Shown piece after piece: positions 49,601 through 60,070 of a stretch of DNA of 64,000 nt. A model generated the notes under the pieces. The model saw only the letters and a list, made by a program, of their open reading frames with translations, was not told the DNA's origin and made no database searches. Made by a program: the position numbers and the translations under genes. Position 1 is the first letter of the stretch; each line of letters starts with the position of its first letter. This DNA is from Podarcis raffonei (taxonomy: Eukaryota > Chordata > Lepidosauria > Squamata > Lacertidae). The stretch is from positions 16,482,001-16,546,000 of the forward strand of contig NC_070616.1 of NCBI RefSeq assembly GCF_027172205.1. The letters run 5' to 3'.

Positions 49601-52600
49601 CCACCAGGAATCCTTCTGTGTTCCCAGCAAGAACGGTCTCTGGAGACTGAGCAGATTTGGCTGACCTAAGTGAGTGACCTCCTTTGCTCTCTCTTTTCTG
49701 CAAGCACAACACACACACACAGCTCACAGTTTGCAAAGCAAATGAGCTCAGCTTTGGTTAGGGATGTTCCCATTTCTGTAGGGTCTGGCCTGGCTCCATG
49801 GGAGCTTCCTCCTATCTCTTCCAGCCCCCTCTTTCTCTGCTGCGCCAATCCCTTCCTGCCATTTCAGAGGCCTCGCTGGGCATGCAGATAAGCTGGAGCA
49901 TGTAAAGGAGGAGGAGGAGGAGGAGGCCTGGCGCAGTAGGGCTGTTATTGTCTCTCTTGTGTGGAGGGATTCCCCCCCACCCCCTCCAGGGTTGGCTTCA
50001 TAAGCACCTGGAGACCCCGTAAATCTCCACTCTTGCAGAAAGAACAGTGCAGAGTTAGAGCAGCCTCTCCGTGCAAAATGTGGATGGGTTTGGCTGTTTG
50101 TTGCTTCTCTGTGCTGACGTTGCTGATTTATAAAAAAAATATTTGTATGCTGCCCACTCACACAGGATATCAAGGTGCCTTAAAACATGATGTAAAAATA
50201 CAATAAAGCAAGTTTCCTATCCACACCCTGCCCCCCGAGAAGTGCTTGACAATTTCAGAGGGCCTTGGGGGGTGCACGTAATGTTTTTTCTGCCTGCTGT
50301 AGTGCTTGCAATACACGGTGCTATATTACATTTAAGCGTATTGTTATTGCCTATTTTATTTTGTACCTACTGTGCACTGCTCATAAAGGCGTGGCTTCCC
50401 CTCCCTCTGACAGGGGAAATGCGGACTGAAGCCTCTTGTGAGCTCAGGAGCCAGAGGAGGGAGTGAGCTTGCAGGTTGTAGGATGTGCCTAGGGTGGAGA
50501 TGCTCTGTTGCTGGGTAAAGTAAGACAGGGATTGGTAGGGGTTCTTTCCTGGCTTCCTTACTCCACCCCCCACCCCCGCTAAAAGAAAAAAAACATCTCA
50601 CCCTGAGTGATCCTGGCTGGGCACCAGCCTTCCTTCTAATCTTTGTTCAGATTAATTGGAGATTAATTTCTGTTTGGCTTCATCTGCCAACCTGCTGTCA
50701 GAGAAATTGGAAGCACTTTGAAGTTTCCCTCCAGGGGGAAATCCCTGCTGATCTTGGAGGGGCAAGAAGATGCCTCCTGCCTCCCTGTGTTCTTGTCTTC
50801 AGGCAGAATGTTAATTTATTTAGGAGTTATTTCTTTAACGGAGAGCCTCTTTTTCATCGTGACACACAGTGACCTGGATCCCCTCCGCTTCCCCTTTGTG
50901 ATTTTCATCCTACGAATTGAAGTGGGTTTTTGTAGCAGCAGATGATGTGATTAAGCCATGAACCCTCTTGGAAAGAACTATTTTGAGGGGTTATTATTGA
51001 AGGCAGTAAAAGAGAGAGAATAAAAATGTATGCTTTTTGTTGCGTTGTTAAAATTTAATACTCTGCCCTTGTTTTTTAGATAATTCTGGCTAAAATTTCA
51101 GAAGAAAATACTTGCATCTCTACATAGATTACTCTTAGCTGTTAATGGTTGGTTAACGTCTATTTATATGGTCACATGTGGCCCTTGACCCCTTTGCATG
51201 TGGCCCCTGATGCCCCTTGCAGCCACCTTATTCTCCCATTCCATTAGAGTTCTTCCTTCCTTCCTTCCTTCCTTCCTTCCTTCCTTCCTTCCTTCCGTCC
51301 GTCTCCTTTTCACTGGCTTTTAAGTTCCCTCACCCTACTTTTTATATAGTTTCAGAACAATTGGAAGCAGAAATATTTTATTTGATAAAAAGTAAAACAT
51401 TTTCCAACAGAATAAACACACTTTTTTTACTGGCTGCGTGACTCTGGCAGGAGGAGACATTTCCCCCTCAGCTGTCTCTAACAAATTGGTAGGCTCTCTG
51501 TCTGTGTATCATGCTAAAGTCAGAAAGGGAATACTTGCATTTACTTCCCAGAGCAACGCATGCATTTTAATGCCCCAGACAGAGGCTGCAGGTAGCGAAC
51601 CACAAGGGCTGCCCAAGAGGAAAAGGTGTTTTTTGTGTTTTGTGTGTGTTTATGTTTTTGTTTTTTGTTGTGATTTGTGTCTTTATAATGCGTGAAAAGC
51701 TAATAAATATCTTATAAAAAAAAAACAAGAGGAAAAGGGTCTGTTCCCAGCAGCTGCCGCCTTGATATCTACCCTCTGCTCAGCAGGCTCTTGAAAAGTC
51801 TTCGACACCTGCACCTGCAAGTCTCCACGCCACCCAAAATGAGGGTTCTTGTCCCATCTGCCACTGTTTTCTGGCAGTTTCTTTTTACATGTGGACATAA
51901 CTACAGCCAGCCTGTAGAGCCAGCAAGGCAGCGGATTCCATTTTGCAAGGAAGGAATGTGCAACGGGATTGTTTACAGAGCAGTTCTCTCTCTCTCTAAA
52001 TGCAGTAATTTGCAGTTTCGATGCAACGCAGGCTGGCCGGTCCTGCGATGGGAGGCAGGCGAGCTCCCAGGTGGGTGGAATCGCTCCTCTGGAAAAAGCA
52101 GAGACAGCACTCGTCTCTCGCAGGAGTTGCCTCCGTTCTCTGTTTCTCGGTGGTGGGGAACAACTTTAGGACGGAAATTTGATAAGCCCGTCCTCCCCAC
52201 GTGGGCGAATGTTTTACAGGGTGACTCTTCAAAGGGAGCCCCCTCCTCTTCCCTGCTTTTTGCCAAACTTGAACCGTTCTGGGTAGCAGCTGGACTGGAA
52301 CGGTTCCTGGGGTCTTGAGCGGGGCTCCAGATCCTGCGGACATCTTGAGCCTCATCCTTAAGTTGTGTTCTCAGCCACCGAGCACCAGGGGGTGGCCTTC
52401 CCCCCCACCGCACCCCAGCCTCCCTGGCAAACTCCTTCACCTCCTGTTGCTTCCTCGGCTGTGTCCTCCAGGCTGCAGCTCCCAGCCAGCTGCTGCCTTC
52501 GCTTTAGCGGCACAAACGGCACTTGTCACTTCAGATTCTCTGCTGCCCTTTCTGGCAAGGCTGACTCCTGGCCAGCCAGCGGGAAGGTCAGAGCAGGCAG

Positions 52601-54966
52601 GCAAGCATCTGAATTGGCTTCCCTTGCTGCTTAGCATCACAGGGGACAAATTATTTACGTCTTAAAGCGGATGCTTCTCTCATGTTCACCAGAAGGGCTC
52701 CGCACCCGGCAGGAGAACCCTCTCCTGGCTGCAGCTGCTCCTCCGTTGGGGTGGAGTGGGGGGCATGGACTGGCTGGGGTTGCAGCAGGAGCAGGCAGGA
52801 ATACCCCTTCCTTGTAGGGCTTGGCTCTGGCACAGACCCTCTCTGGTTCTCTGTGCGGCCAACTCTTCATTGGATGGTCTTCCATTAAGAGAGAGAAAAG
52901 CCACCACGATGCCCGATAATCTGTTTTATTCCCTCCCCCATGAATCTCAGACGGACAGTAGTTCAGTCGGGAGCAGAAGGGCTGGGCTGGATGGGAGAAA
53001 CACCGGATTAAAAAACAGCAAACCAGCGACGCATGTGCCTCTGAGCAAGAGCAGAGGGCCCCGTGGTGCAAGGTGACGGTGTACAGGGTGTACAGCTGCC
53101 CGCTGCCTTGCTTTTCAGCAGTGCTGCGTCGTACAATTGGATTTGGAGCAGGAGAAGTCAGCCCAGCAGCGACTGGTGGAGTCTGGCTGTGCCTGTGCTT
53201 CTGCCCCCCTCACTTGATTCAGGGAGCGACGTGACTTGTTCTGCTTTTGAGTGGTCAAAGCGTGGCTGGATGCTCTCCAGGCGCCACTGTGGCTGTGACT
53301 CTGCATCCTTGCCGAGGCCACTGACTTTAGCTCCCCCCCCCCCCCCCCGCATCTGAGGCCCCAGAAGGAAGCTTCTTGAGGCGCCTGCGTGGGCTGCCGA
53401 CAACAGTGCATCTGGGCTGCCTTCTGCTCCAGCCACGAGCCGTGTGATGAATGCCTTGCATTTGGCCAGCTTCCGCCTGCGGGTCTGTGCCTGCCTGCTC
53501 TTGTGTTCAGAAGGGTCCTCGTGTGAGTCAGCGAGCCCTTTCCCCCAAGCAGGGAAGGCGGGTGCTCAGTGGCCACCCACAGGTGGCTCTGCAGGGTGAG
53601 GAAGAGCAGCTGGCCCTGGCAGCCGACTCTGAGCTTGGCAGAGACTCTCCACTGCAACGTCAGGTTCTGCAGCTTGGTGGGGTAAGGCGGTGCTTACAAA
53701 GCCCAGAGGAAGGGATTTCGTAGGCAGCAGATTTGCACCTCGAAAGCATCTGGCAGCCACAACCTCTGCAGCCCTTTTGCTGGACGGCAGATGACGTTTG
53801 AGGGGGAGATGCTGCCGCTGCCTGAGCCCCTTACCATGCTCTTGAGGAGCATTATAGAGTTGAGGGGCTCCCAGGTTCTTTGCCCTGTGGGGTGCATTCC
53901 CCCCAAAAAACTTTAAAAATAAAATGTGTTTCTGTAGGATTGAATCCTAGTTGACAAGGATCCTAACGGTTATCTAGTCAAGGATTAACTAATTTTTTCC
54001 TATATATATATGGAAGCTGAGATGAACCTGTTTTCTCTCCCTCTCCGTCACTTGCTGACCTTACAGGACAGCTTACTCACCTAAAAATGTAGGCGGACTG
54101 CTTTAGCCATTTGGGGAACCCTGGGCTGAATTCTGAGCACACATAGGAATTTCGTAGCCACGATCAAAACCGATGGCTGCTTGAGCCTCTCTTACACCTG
54201 GCCCTGAAATTATCTGCCTGGTTTCTTTCCATTTCCTCCTCTTTGTGTCCTTAACGGGAGGTTTTCCATGGTGCCTCCACCTTCCAGCAGTGTGGGTTAG
54301 GGACTGGCCAGAGACAATTCATGAAGCCCCTTCCTCTTCCTCTTCTCTTTCAGCTTGAAAATGATCCTGGTGGGGAATCCCCGGGACAACACCGTCGACC
54401 TGTCGGGCATCCCCCTGACCCTGAAGGAGCTGGACCGGGTCATCCCCTACCTCCAGCAGACCTCGGAGTACATCGAGAACGTGGAGCTCTGCTTCACGGA
54501 CCTGACGGACGAGGTGTTCCTGCAGCTGCTGCCCGTCCTGAGCGCCCTGCCCCACCTGTCCACCCTCTCCCTCAACGGCAACAGGCTGACCAAGGCTATC
54601 CTGCGGGACCTGACAGAGGCGCTGAAGGACCCCAGGAACTTCCCCAGCATGACGTGGATCGATCTGGGCAACAACGTTGACATCTTTTCCCTGCCGCAGC
54701 CTTTCCTGGTCAGCCTCAAGAAACGCTGCCCCACCCAGGGGAACCTCCCCACCATCCTGGAGTTCGGGGAGGGCCAGGTGAGTGACTTGGAGAGTCAGGA
54801 GGGTCTGCCTTCCGTGGATGAGGACGCAAGCGGCGGTGGCGGCAGCAGCAGCGTGGGCACCGCCAGTCCCGGAGAGCTGCAGACAGGCGAGGAGATTGAG
54901 GTCAGACTGCTGGAGAGTCAGGTGGCAGACGAGGAGGCGTCTCCCCCGGGGCTGCTTCAGACATGA
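28224..54966 (+). CDS. LRRC75A: Leucine-rich repeat-containing protein 75A (complete, 4 exons)
   Basis: Coding exons: 28224-28511, 39487-39615, 46665-46777, 54354-54966. They give 1143 nt, 380 aa; the human protein is 344 aa. The ATG at 28224 is chosen because MGAKQTKG matches the human start MGTRQTKG and no in-frame ATG lies further upstream in this exon. A glycine run (about 11 Gly) precedes LPPYHRR. Exon 2 encodes the conserved DLGMESTSLDDVLYRYAS segment; exon 3 encodes MEKLCRQLTYHLSPHSQWRR. Exon 4 carries VDLSGIPLT, then two LRR cores: LSTLSLNGNRL (about residues 245-255) and MTWIDLGNNVDI (about 276-287). The tail is acidic and Gly/Ser-rich. LRRC75B is excluded because it has a different exon 2. 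Function is largely unknown. The N-terminal MGxxxT fits an N-myristoylation signal (inference). Confidence 0.96.
30124..30384. mobile_element. TA-flanked TIR element with internal hairpin, family D
   Basis: Starts CCGTATTTTTTGCTCTATAA (followed by GACGCAC) and ends with the matching inverted repeat (about 26 of 27 bases), with TA on both sides (30122-30123, 30385-30386). A second, internal inverted repeat lies within: 'agaagccagaacagtaagag' against 'ctcttgctgttctggcttct' (about 30217-30285). The TA target suggests the Tc1/mariner superfamily. No coding capacity. Confidence 0.85.
30497..30615 (-). mobile_element. tRNA-derived SINE (antisense)
   Basis: In reverse complement: a decayed B-box-like stretch (gcaggttcaatcc), then a body, then 'gttggactagaggatcctca', 'gggtcccttccaactctatg' and the repeated 'attct...atgat' end. 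It is the same family as 46.9 and 59.5 kb; the tRNA head is poorly kept. Confidence 0.7.
33888..34118 (+). mobile_element. TA-flanked MITE, family A (copy 2)
   Basis: Starts CAGTGGTACCTTGGGTTA, ends TAACCTGAGGTGCCACTG, TA on both sides. It carries an extra duplicated 'cgcttcaggttacata' unit near its left end. The left flank reads TACAGTA directly before the element. Confidence 0.92.
34757..34970 (+). mobile_element. TA-flanked MITE, family A (copy 3)
   Basis: Starts CAGTGGTACCTCAGGTTA, ends TAACCCAAGGTACCACTG, TA on both sides. 214 bp. It lies 640 bp from copy 2 in the same orientation. Confidence 0.93.
38926..39178 (+). mobile_element. hAT MITE with 8-bp target duplication (copy 2)
   Basis: Starts CAGGGGTAGACAACC and ends GCTGACCCCTG. 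It is flanked by the perfect 8-bp repeat TCTTACAC (38918-38925 and 39179-39186). The interior matches the 13.5-kb copy closely over a long central stretch. It lies 310 bp before LRRC75A exon 2. Confidence 0.94.
41560..41720. other. Candidate conserved non-coding element
   Basis: AT-rich, non-repetitive sequence in otherwise GC-rich intron DNA, with homeobox-like TAAT and SOX-like ACAA cores (for example 'ataaacaacaaagagaattc'). It looks like an enhancer, but only composition supports this. Confidence 0.25.
43835..44500 (-). mobile_element. L1 LINE ORF2 C-terminal fragment
   Basis: On the minus strand it reads HVWWSCAKVQLFW (about 44395-44440), the L1 'H..W.C..VQ.FW' motif, and then LHLLLATRAILARHWKD (about 44205-44260), the conserved block near the L1 ORF2 end, followed by a lysine-rich stretch with EKLTCKLK. 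At least one stop interrupts it, so it is dead. Confidence 0.8.
44651..44888 (+). mobile_element. TA-flanked MITE, family A (copy 4)
   Basis: Starts CAGTGGTACCTTGAGTTA, ends TAACTAGAGGTACCACTG, TA on both sides (44649-44650 and 44889-44890). It directly abuts the tandem duplication on its right. Confidence 0.92.
44891..45138. repeat. 126-bp tandem duplication
   Basis: Two copies, 44891-45016 and 45017-45138, each starting TGTGGCAATTGTT and ending with 'ccaccttttaatctccaagt'. I count about three base differences between them, so the duplication is young. The end resembles a LINE 3' tail (ttgtaagccacc). The junction between copies reads aagTACAGTAtgtgg, whereas the end of the second copy reads aagTAtgtg. 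Confidence 0.93.
46281..46610 (+). mobile_element. Solo LTR-like fossil just before LRRC75A exon 3
   Basis: An LTR-like block without an internal region. It begins TGTTATGTAC and holds two copies of a unit with inverted CCAAT boxes (about 46341-46372 and 46427-46458), another CCAAT box (gccaatcaga), a TATA box (tgtatataaaggcc, about 46511-46524) and a polyadenylation signal (gcaataaagagc, AATAAA at about 46566). These are U3-R-U5 parts in the right order. The right edge is approximate and I found no clear target duplication. It is a retroviral-type fossil, a solo copy. Confidence 0.75.
46910..47045 (-). mobile_element. tRNA-derived SINE (antisense)
   Basis: In reverse complement: a tRNA-like head with 'ctggtagagcaggagac' and a good B box (gggttcgagcccc), then 'gattcctgcattgcaggggg', 'gggactagatgtgaccctta' and 'gggtccttccaactctg'. 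It is the best-kept SINE in the window and begins 130 bp after LRRC75A exon 3. It resembles the lysine-tRNA-type SINEs of squamates. Confidence 0.85.
48260..48496 (-). mobile_element. TA-flanked MITE, family A (copy 5, one end lost)
   Basis: Starts CAGTGGTACCTCGGGTTA after TA, reversed relative to most copies. The other end stops at 'tctgaggtat' and lacks the last bases of the inverted repeat. Confidence 0.85.
49307..49532 (+). mobile_element. TA-flanked MITE, family A (copy 6)
   Basis: Starts CAGTGGTACCTCAGGTTA, ends TAACCTGAGGTACCACTG, TA on both sides (49305-49306 and 49533-49534). 226 bp. Confidence 0.94.
50130..50215 (-). repeat. LINE 3'-tail fragment
   Basis: 'atttgtatgctgcccactca', followed by 'aaggtgccttaaaacatgat' and 'aaaaatacaataaagcaag', is the antisense form of the same LINE tail as at 9.0 kb. 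Confidence 0.45.
51251..51302. repeat. (CTTC)n microsatellite
   Basis: About twelve tetranucleotide units, ending in two CGTC/CTCC variants. It is in LRRC75A intron 3. Confidence 0.95.
51655..51735 (+). repeat. L1-like 3' tail
   Basis: 'gcgtgaaaagctaataaata' followed by 'tcttataaaaaaaaaacaag' looks like the end of an L1 copy with its A tail. Confidence 0.45.
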
Positions 54967-56560
54967 GGTGCAGGCACCTCTCACTTGGCCAGAATGCTCT
55001 TGGCAGACACCCACCCATTTCCCACCCCGATGACAGCAGCATCAGCAGCAAGGATCTTGGCCCCAGACTCCATGGATACTGAGGAGGGTTCTCTTGTGAG
55101 GATAATAAACGAGTGGACAGAAAGAAGTGGTGTCAGGGAGGCAGGCTGCACCCTTCAGCACATTAGTGATACTCTTGGCCCTTCAGCTCCCAAGATCTTG
55201 TGACAAACACAGAGAGGAGATCTCTACTGCTGCAGCCTCTTTAGTTCCAGAGAACGCAAGACAGACTGAGAAGGCAACACCACTACTGAGCCAGTCTTTG
55301 TCCGGTGTAGGTTCCCAGTTACGCAGAACTCTTCACCAGGACTTTCACGTTTGCTCATTTTCTGTTCCTTATAGTGGTTACAGATTGATTGCTTTTAAAA
55401 AAAAAGTTCCCAAGTATTTTCGTGGTAGAAGTTTCAGGAAAGGATTTTCATCCTTGCGTCAATGGCAGGGGGCCAGTTATCCCACAGAACTGAGGGAAAT
55501 GCTGATTTTTCAAATGTTAGGAGTGCATATCATCAGCCTGATCCAGAAGAACTGGGAAATTGCCTTTCTCTCCCCCTTCCCACAAGCAGCAGAGGAACAG
55601 ACACTGTTCACTAGCACCAACAATGCAAGAAATAAGTGGATTTTGCCTCTCCCCTCCCCTGCCGCTGAGTCTCACAATTTAACATGCTGAGTTTCAGTGC
55701 AATGAAGGCAGGTGCAAAAGTTGCAGCCCTAAGCCTCAGATTCTAGGTCGGTTGATCCAGCAAAGCAGGAAAAGCCAAACTCCCTTTGCTTCACTCTCCC
55801 CTCCAAAGCTGCTGGGGCTTAAGTGTGGCCTGCTTTGCTTCAGGGGTCACCAACATGTGGCTTCTGGTGACAATACCAGAGGGAATCAAGCCAATGCTTC
55901 CAGATGTTCATGTCGCAATTGTGGTGTGAAATAGCTGTCGTGTGTCAACAGTCTCTCCAAGTGGTGTCTTCGGTTCTTTTGGATTTCCCATCACTGTGAC
56001 AGAGGAGGAGACCGTAGAGGGGAGTTACTAGTTTACAAAACGCAGCCCTGGGGCCTCCACTAGTGGACCGTTTGCCAGCTAAGGCCTTGCTGAACTTCAG
56101 CTCCATGCGAGCATATTAGCTCTTGTCGTTTTCCAGTCTGCCTGTGGACATGGTAAGCCACCACTCCCCACTCTACCCACCCAGGATTAAGTCAGTAACC
56201 CCATATGCATTAAGTGCTTTAATTTGGGTAAACACCCAATTTGAAACAGAGGCCCTGCACAAGTCTGCCAGTATCTTCATAGAGGAAAGCCTATTTCAGC
56301 TTCCAACACCTCTCTTCCCCACCCGGGGGTGGGAACGTGACCAGGCTTATTTCAGCTGAGGTTTTCCCCGTGGCACAAATGCAACTCCACATTTTCAGTT
56401 GACTGGAGTGCCCACTTTTACACTCCAGAGGGACCAACCTAACCCTGCCCCCCACCCCCATCGGTGGCTCCAAATGTTGTCATAGTTTGCATGTAGCTGA
56501 AACTGTTTTTATATGCTTTGTCAAGCAGGCGTAACAATAAAAGTATTTTATTTAAATAGA
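54967..56560 (+). other. LRRC75A: LRRC75A 3' UTR and polyadenylation signal
   Basis: Unique sequence follows the stop. The best signal is AATAAA at 56536-56541 (acaataaaagtattt) with a GT-rich element after it (agggtttgtcagctgtc). A weaker AATAAA lies at about 55105. This gives a 3' UTR of about 1.6 kb. Confidence 0.65.
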
Positions 56561-58339
56561 AGGGTTTGTCAGCTGTCAGCTTGAGCGACAGCCTCAGTCT
56601 CGTGTGTTGGGAGCTAATCCTGCAATAGTGCTCTTAAGAGGCAAAGGCTGCAGCTGAAGCAAGGAGACACTGAACCAAAGAATGTACCCTTTCCTCTGCC
56701 TACTAGCCAGGGTGGCAAGCACAGGAGGAGGGGGAGAGACAGGAGGTGCTGTGGCAGAGTAGGGGTGTAACAGCCCAGGAGGCAGCAGCAGGACCACAAG
56801 GCTCTTCTCCCACTACCTGAAGCTGGTTGGAAGAGCGAATGCAGGATTTTGAGCCCAAGAGCGAGACTTTGTGCTGATCACCTTCATGTGTTCAAACAGC
56901 AGTCCAAGCTCTGCTCCAGTTTGAGATTTTGCCCTTGTGCATCTGGGCTTATCTGCGACACCTTCAGAATGAGTGTTGCCGCGACAAAAAGGCTGAATGC
57001 TCTGCATGCTGGATTGAGCCAGATACTCCCAGGCACGTGAACAGAATGAGCAAATCAACTGGCTGTTGCTCACAAGCCCTGGCTGTTTCAAAAGAGCGCC
57101 CAACAGTACTGCTTACATGCCAGCAGCTAACATTTAGCCATCTATTGGGCTTCTCCCTTTGGATGGAATCAGTTGGGGGAGGCAATAAGGGAAAGCTGCA
57201 TGGCACAAGCATGCCTGAGATGTGACATTATCCCTTCCATTTTCGCTTCCTGTGCAGCTTCAGCCTTCAATTTGTAATCATCCATGCACCTGCCTGCTTG
57301 GGAAATGCAGGCAGGCACATTAATGAAGGCAACATCCTGCTGCCTGCGAGATAAAGTGTTTACTGCCTCACAGCCTGCAGTGCTTAATACTATTATTACT
57401 AACCATGCCAGTCTCAGGGAGGGCCAAGTCTGTGATAGACTCACCAAGCGTCTCAGAACAATCAGCTACCCACCATTCACTGTACAGGGAATGAGCACAC
57501 TGCCCCTTTTGAGAGTGGACAAGGGGTATATGAAATGAAAACCTAATAAAAAGCATAGTTTAAAAAAACAAAAGGGGGGGGGCTGAGTGCCAAAACTATG
57601 CATACCTTGTGCATGAAGCTTCTACGGCAAATAGAATGAGCCTCTCTCACACTATTAACTCAAATTGCTGGTGCCAAATCTCTCTGGCTAACTGAACTTC
57701 CATCAGGGAATCTTAAGTGTTTTTAAAGTATCTGCCAAGGCATCAATTCACACAAAAGCACATTTTTCAAGTTTCTCTCCTGTGAGCTGCTACACTTACA
57801 GGTGCCTGAGCAAATAAGCTCAATAGAAGTGGCTTTGGCGCAACACAAAGGACTGCAATGTTTAAATAAGTTGCCCCCCTCCCACTTAAACTCACAGGAA
57901 AGGATAATAAATCCCTGTGGCCACACTCTTTGTTGATGGGCAAAATGTCTCCATGTGGCAACACTCCCTGAAAAAAACCCCAAGACAATGGCTACACCAC
58001 AGGGCCTGGTGCCTGACACATGGTATTTAACTCCCACTAGCCCTGTGAGGGTGTTATAGCTGACAGCTACCATGTTGCATGGTGCTATACAGCAGAGGAA
58101 AGGCAAAAGCCATTTAAAGTTCTGAAAGAGCCCGAGAAGCAGTGGGCAGGTTGTCACTCCTGCTTGCTCATAGGATATGATGGGCCTGGTTGGTCTATCA
58201 CCAACAGGATAGCGAGAACCACCAAGTCTAAACCTATTTTGTGCGCACACAGGTATGTGCTAGCAGAGGGTGATAACTGAAACCCACCACCTGCAGACTA
58301 GCCTGTTTGCACGTTTTCCCTCAGGCACACATAAAAAAC
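56561..58339. other. Gap between convergent genes
   Basis: Lies between the proposed ends of LRRC75A (plus) and the snoRNA host (minus). An AATAAA at about 57543 followed by an A run may be a decayed retroposon tail. No snoRNA-like C/D pair, exon or clear repeat was found. Either neighbouring transcript could extend into it. Confidence 0.45.
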
Positions 58340-58723
58340 CAGTGCAGTTGTACATTCAAAAATAAGTTTTATTTACTCTCACAGCTTATAAATATTTGTG
58401 GCCACATACAGACAGAAGAGACATTTCAAAACAGGTTTCTGTCTTCTGCCCTGTTCCCAAAACTTTGCAAAGATGAAGTTGGATTGGAATGAGCCTCTAC
58501 TTGTTTTCTAGGAGTCACAGCCACACTGCCAGGTATGCCATATGCAAAGAGATAGAGGTGGTGGGGTGCACCTGGGAAGGTCTTGGCCATCAGCCACTAA
58601 CCTGAAAGACATCATGAAAATTCACATGTAAATACAGTAACTGGCACTCCTTCTGACAAATTCATTTCAGTAGAAATAACATGACCAGCACTGCTTAAGT
58701 TAACTGCACCACCTACCACAGAC

Positions 58724-58891
58724 TAGGGCTGGGCAATATATCAACATATTGCCCCTAACCAGTCCATATCATATGCAAAAATCACGATGTGGGGAAAACC
58801 TGAAGCCAGTCGATGCTCCTACATAGTTCCACCCTTATCTCAGACATTGTGATATATTGTGATGTTCAAAACCAAGTATCGCCCAGCCCTA
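58724..58891. mobile_element. hAT-type MITE, TAGGGCTGGGC ends
   Basis: Starts TAGGGCTGGGCAATAT and ends ATCGCCCAGCCCTA, an inverted repeat known from hAT MITEs. The flanks CCACAGAC and CCATAGGC agree at 6 of 8 positions, both differences being transitions, so they look like an aged 8-bp target duplication. It lies in the 3' part of the snoRNA host gene. Confidence 0.75.
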
Positions 58892-59537
58892 CCATAGGCC
58901 CTTATGATTTAATCTTCACCCCTCTCCACTCTACTGTGAAGAAGCAGGCACAAGGAATCTACAGCAGAGATTGCCTAAGGGCCAAGTGGTACCACACTTA
59001 ATTACACCCAGTCACAGCAATTCAGGAGATGCTACGAAACCAGAGTGCAGTGCTTTGAAGGCAGTCATTACGTATTTGCCCTGCTAATGTGCCAGGCCTC
59101 AGAGACCAAGTGTAGGCAAGGGAACACACATACCTCTTGGTTGGGAAGCATTTGGTTTTTCCAGGCTCTTGGAAATCCATTGCCCTCTGTTCTTGACCCT
59201 GCTGCCACCCAGAGGAGAAAACAAACAGTTGCTTCTTCTCACCCTCTATGAACAAGAAAGTACAAATGGTTTTCAGTAGAGGATTGCAGGTCCAATTTAT
59301 TTCCCCTTCAACATTTGCTACTTAGCAGACTGCTCAACATGTAACACTAAACAAGGGTGAGAACTCCCCCGACAACCTATTGTGGCTCTCGGACGGAAAA
59401 AATGTTCCCCAAGCCAGTTTAGTTCCCAGACTGAAGGCTGCAGCTGCTCCAACCCAAGTCCTGGTGCTAAATCCATTTGGACAAATGAGCCCTGATCCAG
59501 GTGGATTATAGAGGCATTATTAAACATCAATGATATA

Positions 59538-59645
59538 TAAAATCATAGTTGGAAGGGACCACAAGGGCCATCTAAAAATTCAACATGGGGCTCGATCCCA
59601 TGACCCTGAGATGAGGAGTCTCATGCTCTACTGTGCTACCTTAAT
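59538..59645 (-). mobile_element. tRNA-derived SINE (antisense)
   Basis: In reverse complement: 'agagcatgagactcctcatc', then 'tcgagccccatgttg' (B box region), then a body ending 'tggtcccttccaactatgat'. Same family as 46.9 kb, in the same orientation as the snoRNA host gene. Confidence 0.8.
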
Positions 59646-59987
59646 CCAAACTGGCTTGGCCCAGGTGGCTTGCAATCTTCTGGCTGCAACATTTTCATTC
59701 ACAGGAAGCATTAACCTAGCTTTAGATGTGAACTGGGCTATCCTCAAGCAGCAAAACTAATGTTCTTGCTCTCACCAGCCAGGACACAGAAAGACCTCCT
59801 CTCCCATTTCTGAAATAAAAAATGCCTCATCATACCTTTGAAGCCAGGGCTACAGGAATCAGGAATGCTCCTCTTGGGAAGAGGACAGCTTCAGCTCCCT
59901 GCAGAGAAAAAGGACAACCCTGTTAACCAGAGCTATTTTTTTGTGGAGGGAACAGAAGCAGCTGCACGTCCTCCCCACTGGGCTGTG

Positions 59988-60070
59988 GATTGCTCAGAAA
60001 GAACCTTCTCAACAGCAAAAGTCTGATGGTAATTCCAGCTTAGTTGAGGTTTTGTTTCATCACTGTGAGG
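59988..60070 (-). ncRNA. SNORD65: C/D box snoRNA SNORD65
   Basis: On the minus strand, box C is GTGATGA (60063-60057) and box D is CTGA (59997-59994), 59 nt apart. Between them, AGCTGGAATTACC (13 nt) is complementary to the conserved 18S rRNA segment GGUAAUUCCAGCU. A degenerate D' box, CAGA, sits two bases after it, so the fifth guide nucleotide pairs with the U of GGUAA, which by my count is human U627, the known SNORD65 target. The snoRNA ends about 90 nt before the exon 3 acceptor, normal for intronic C/D snoRNAs. The terminal stem looks weak. Confidence 0.93.

Larger units (their letters stand above)
46778..54353 (+). other. LRRC75A: LRRC75A intron 3
   Basis: A 7.6-kb intron. It contains a SINE (46910-47045), two family A MITEs (48260-48496 and 49307-49532), a LINE-like tail at 50130-50215, a (CTTC)n run at 51251-51302 and an L1-like tail at about 51660-51730. 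No exon or RNA gene was found in the remainder. Confidence 0.7.

Noticed and set aside
54319-55014. 231-codon minus-strand ORF
   Set aside because: It is the antisense shadow of the GC-rich LRRC75A exon 4.
55515-55532. GCTGATGATAT on the minus strand as a snoRNA C box
   Set aside because: No box D within about 90 nt and no rRNA-like guide; it lies in the LRRC75A 3' UTR.
59827-59835. ATGATGAG on the minus strand as a third snoRNA C box
   Set aside because: No CTGA box D lies at a suitable distance, and the motif falls at an exon 3 splice donor or between two splice-site-like signals.
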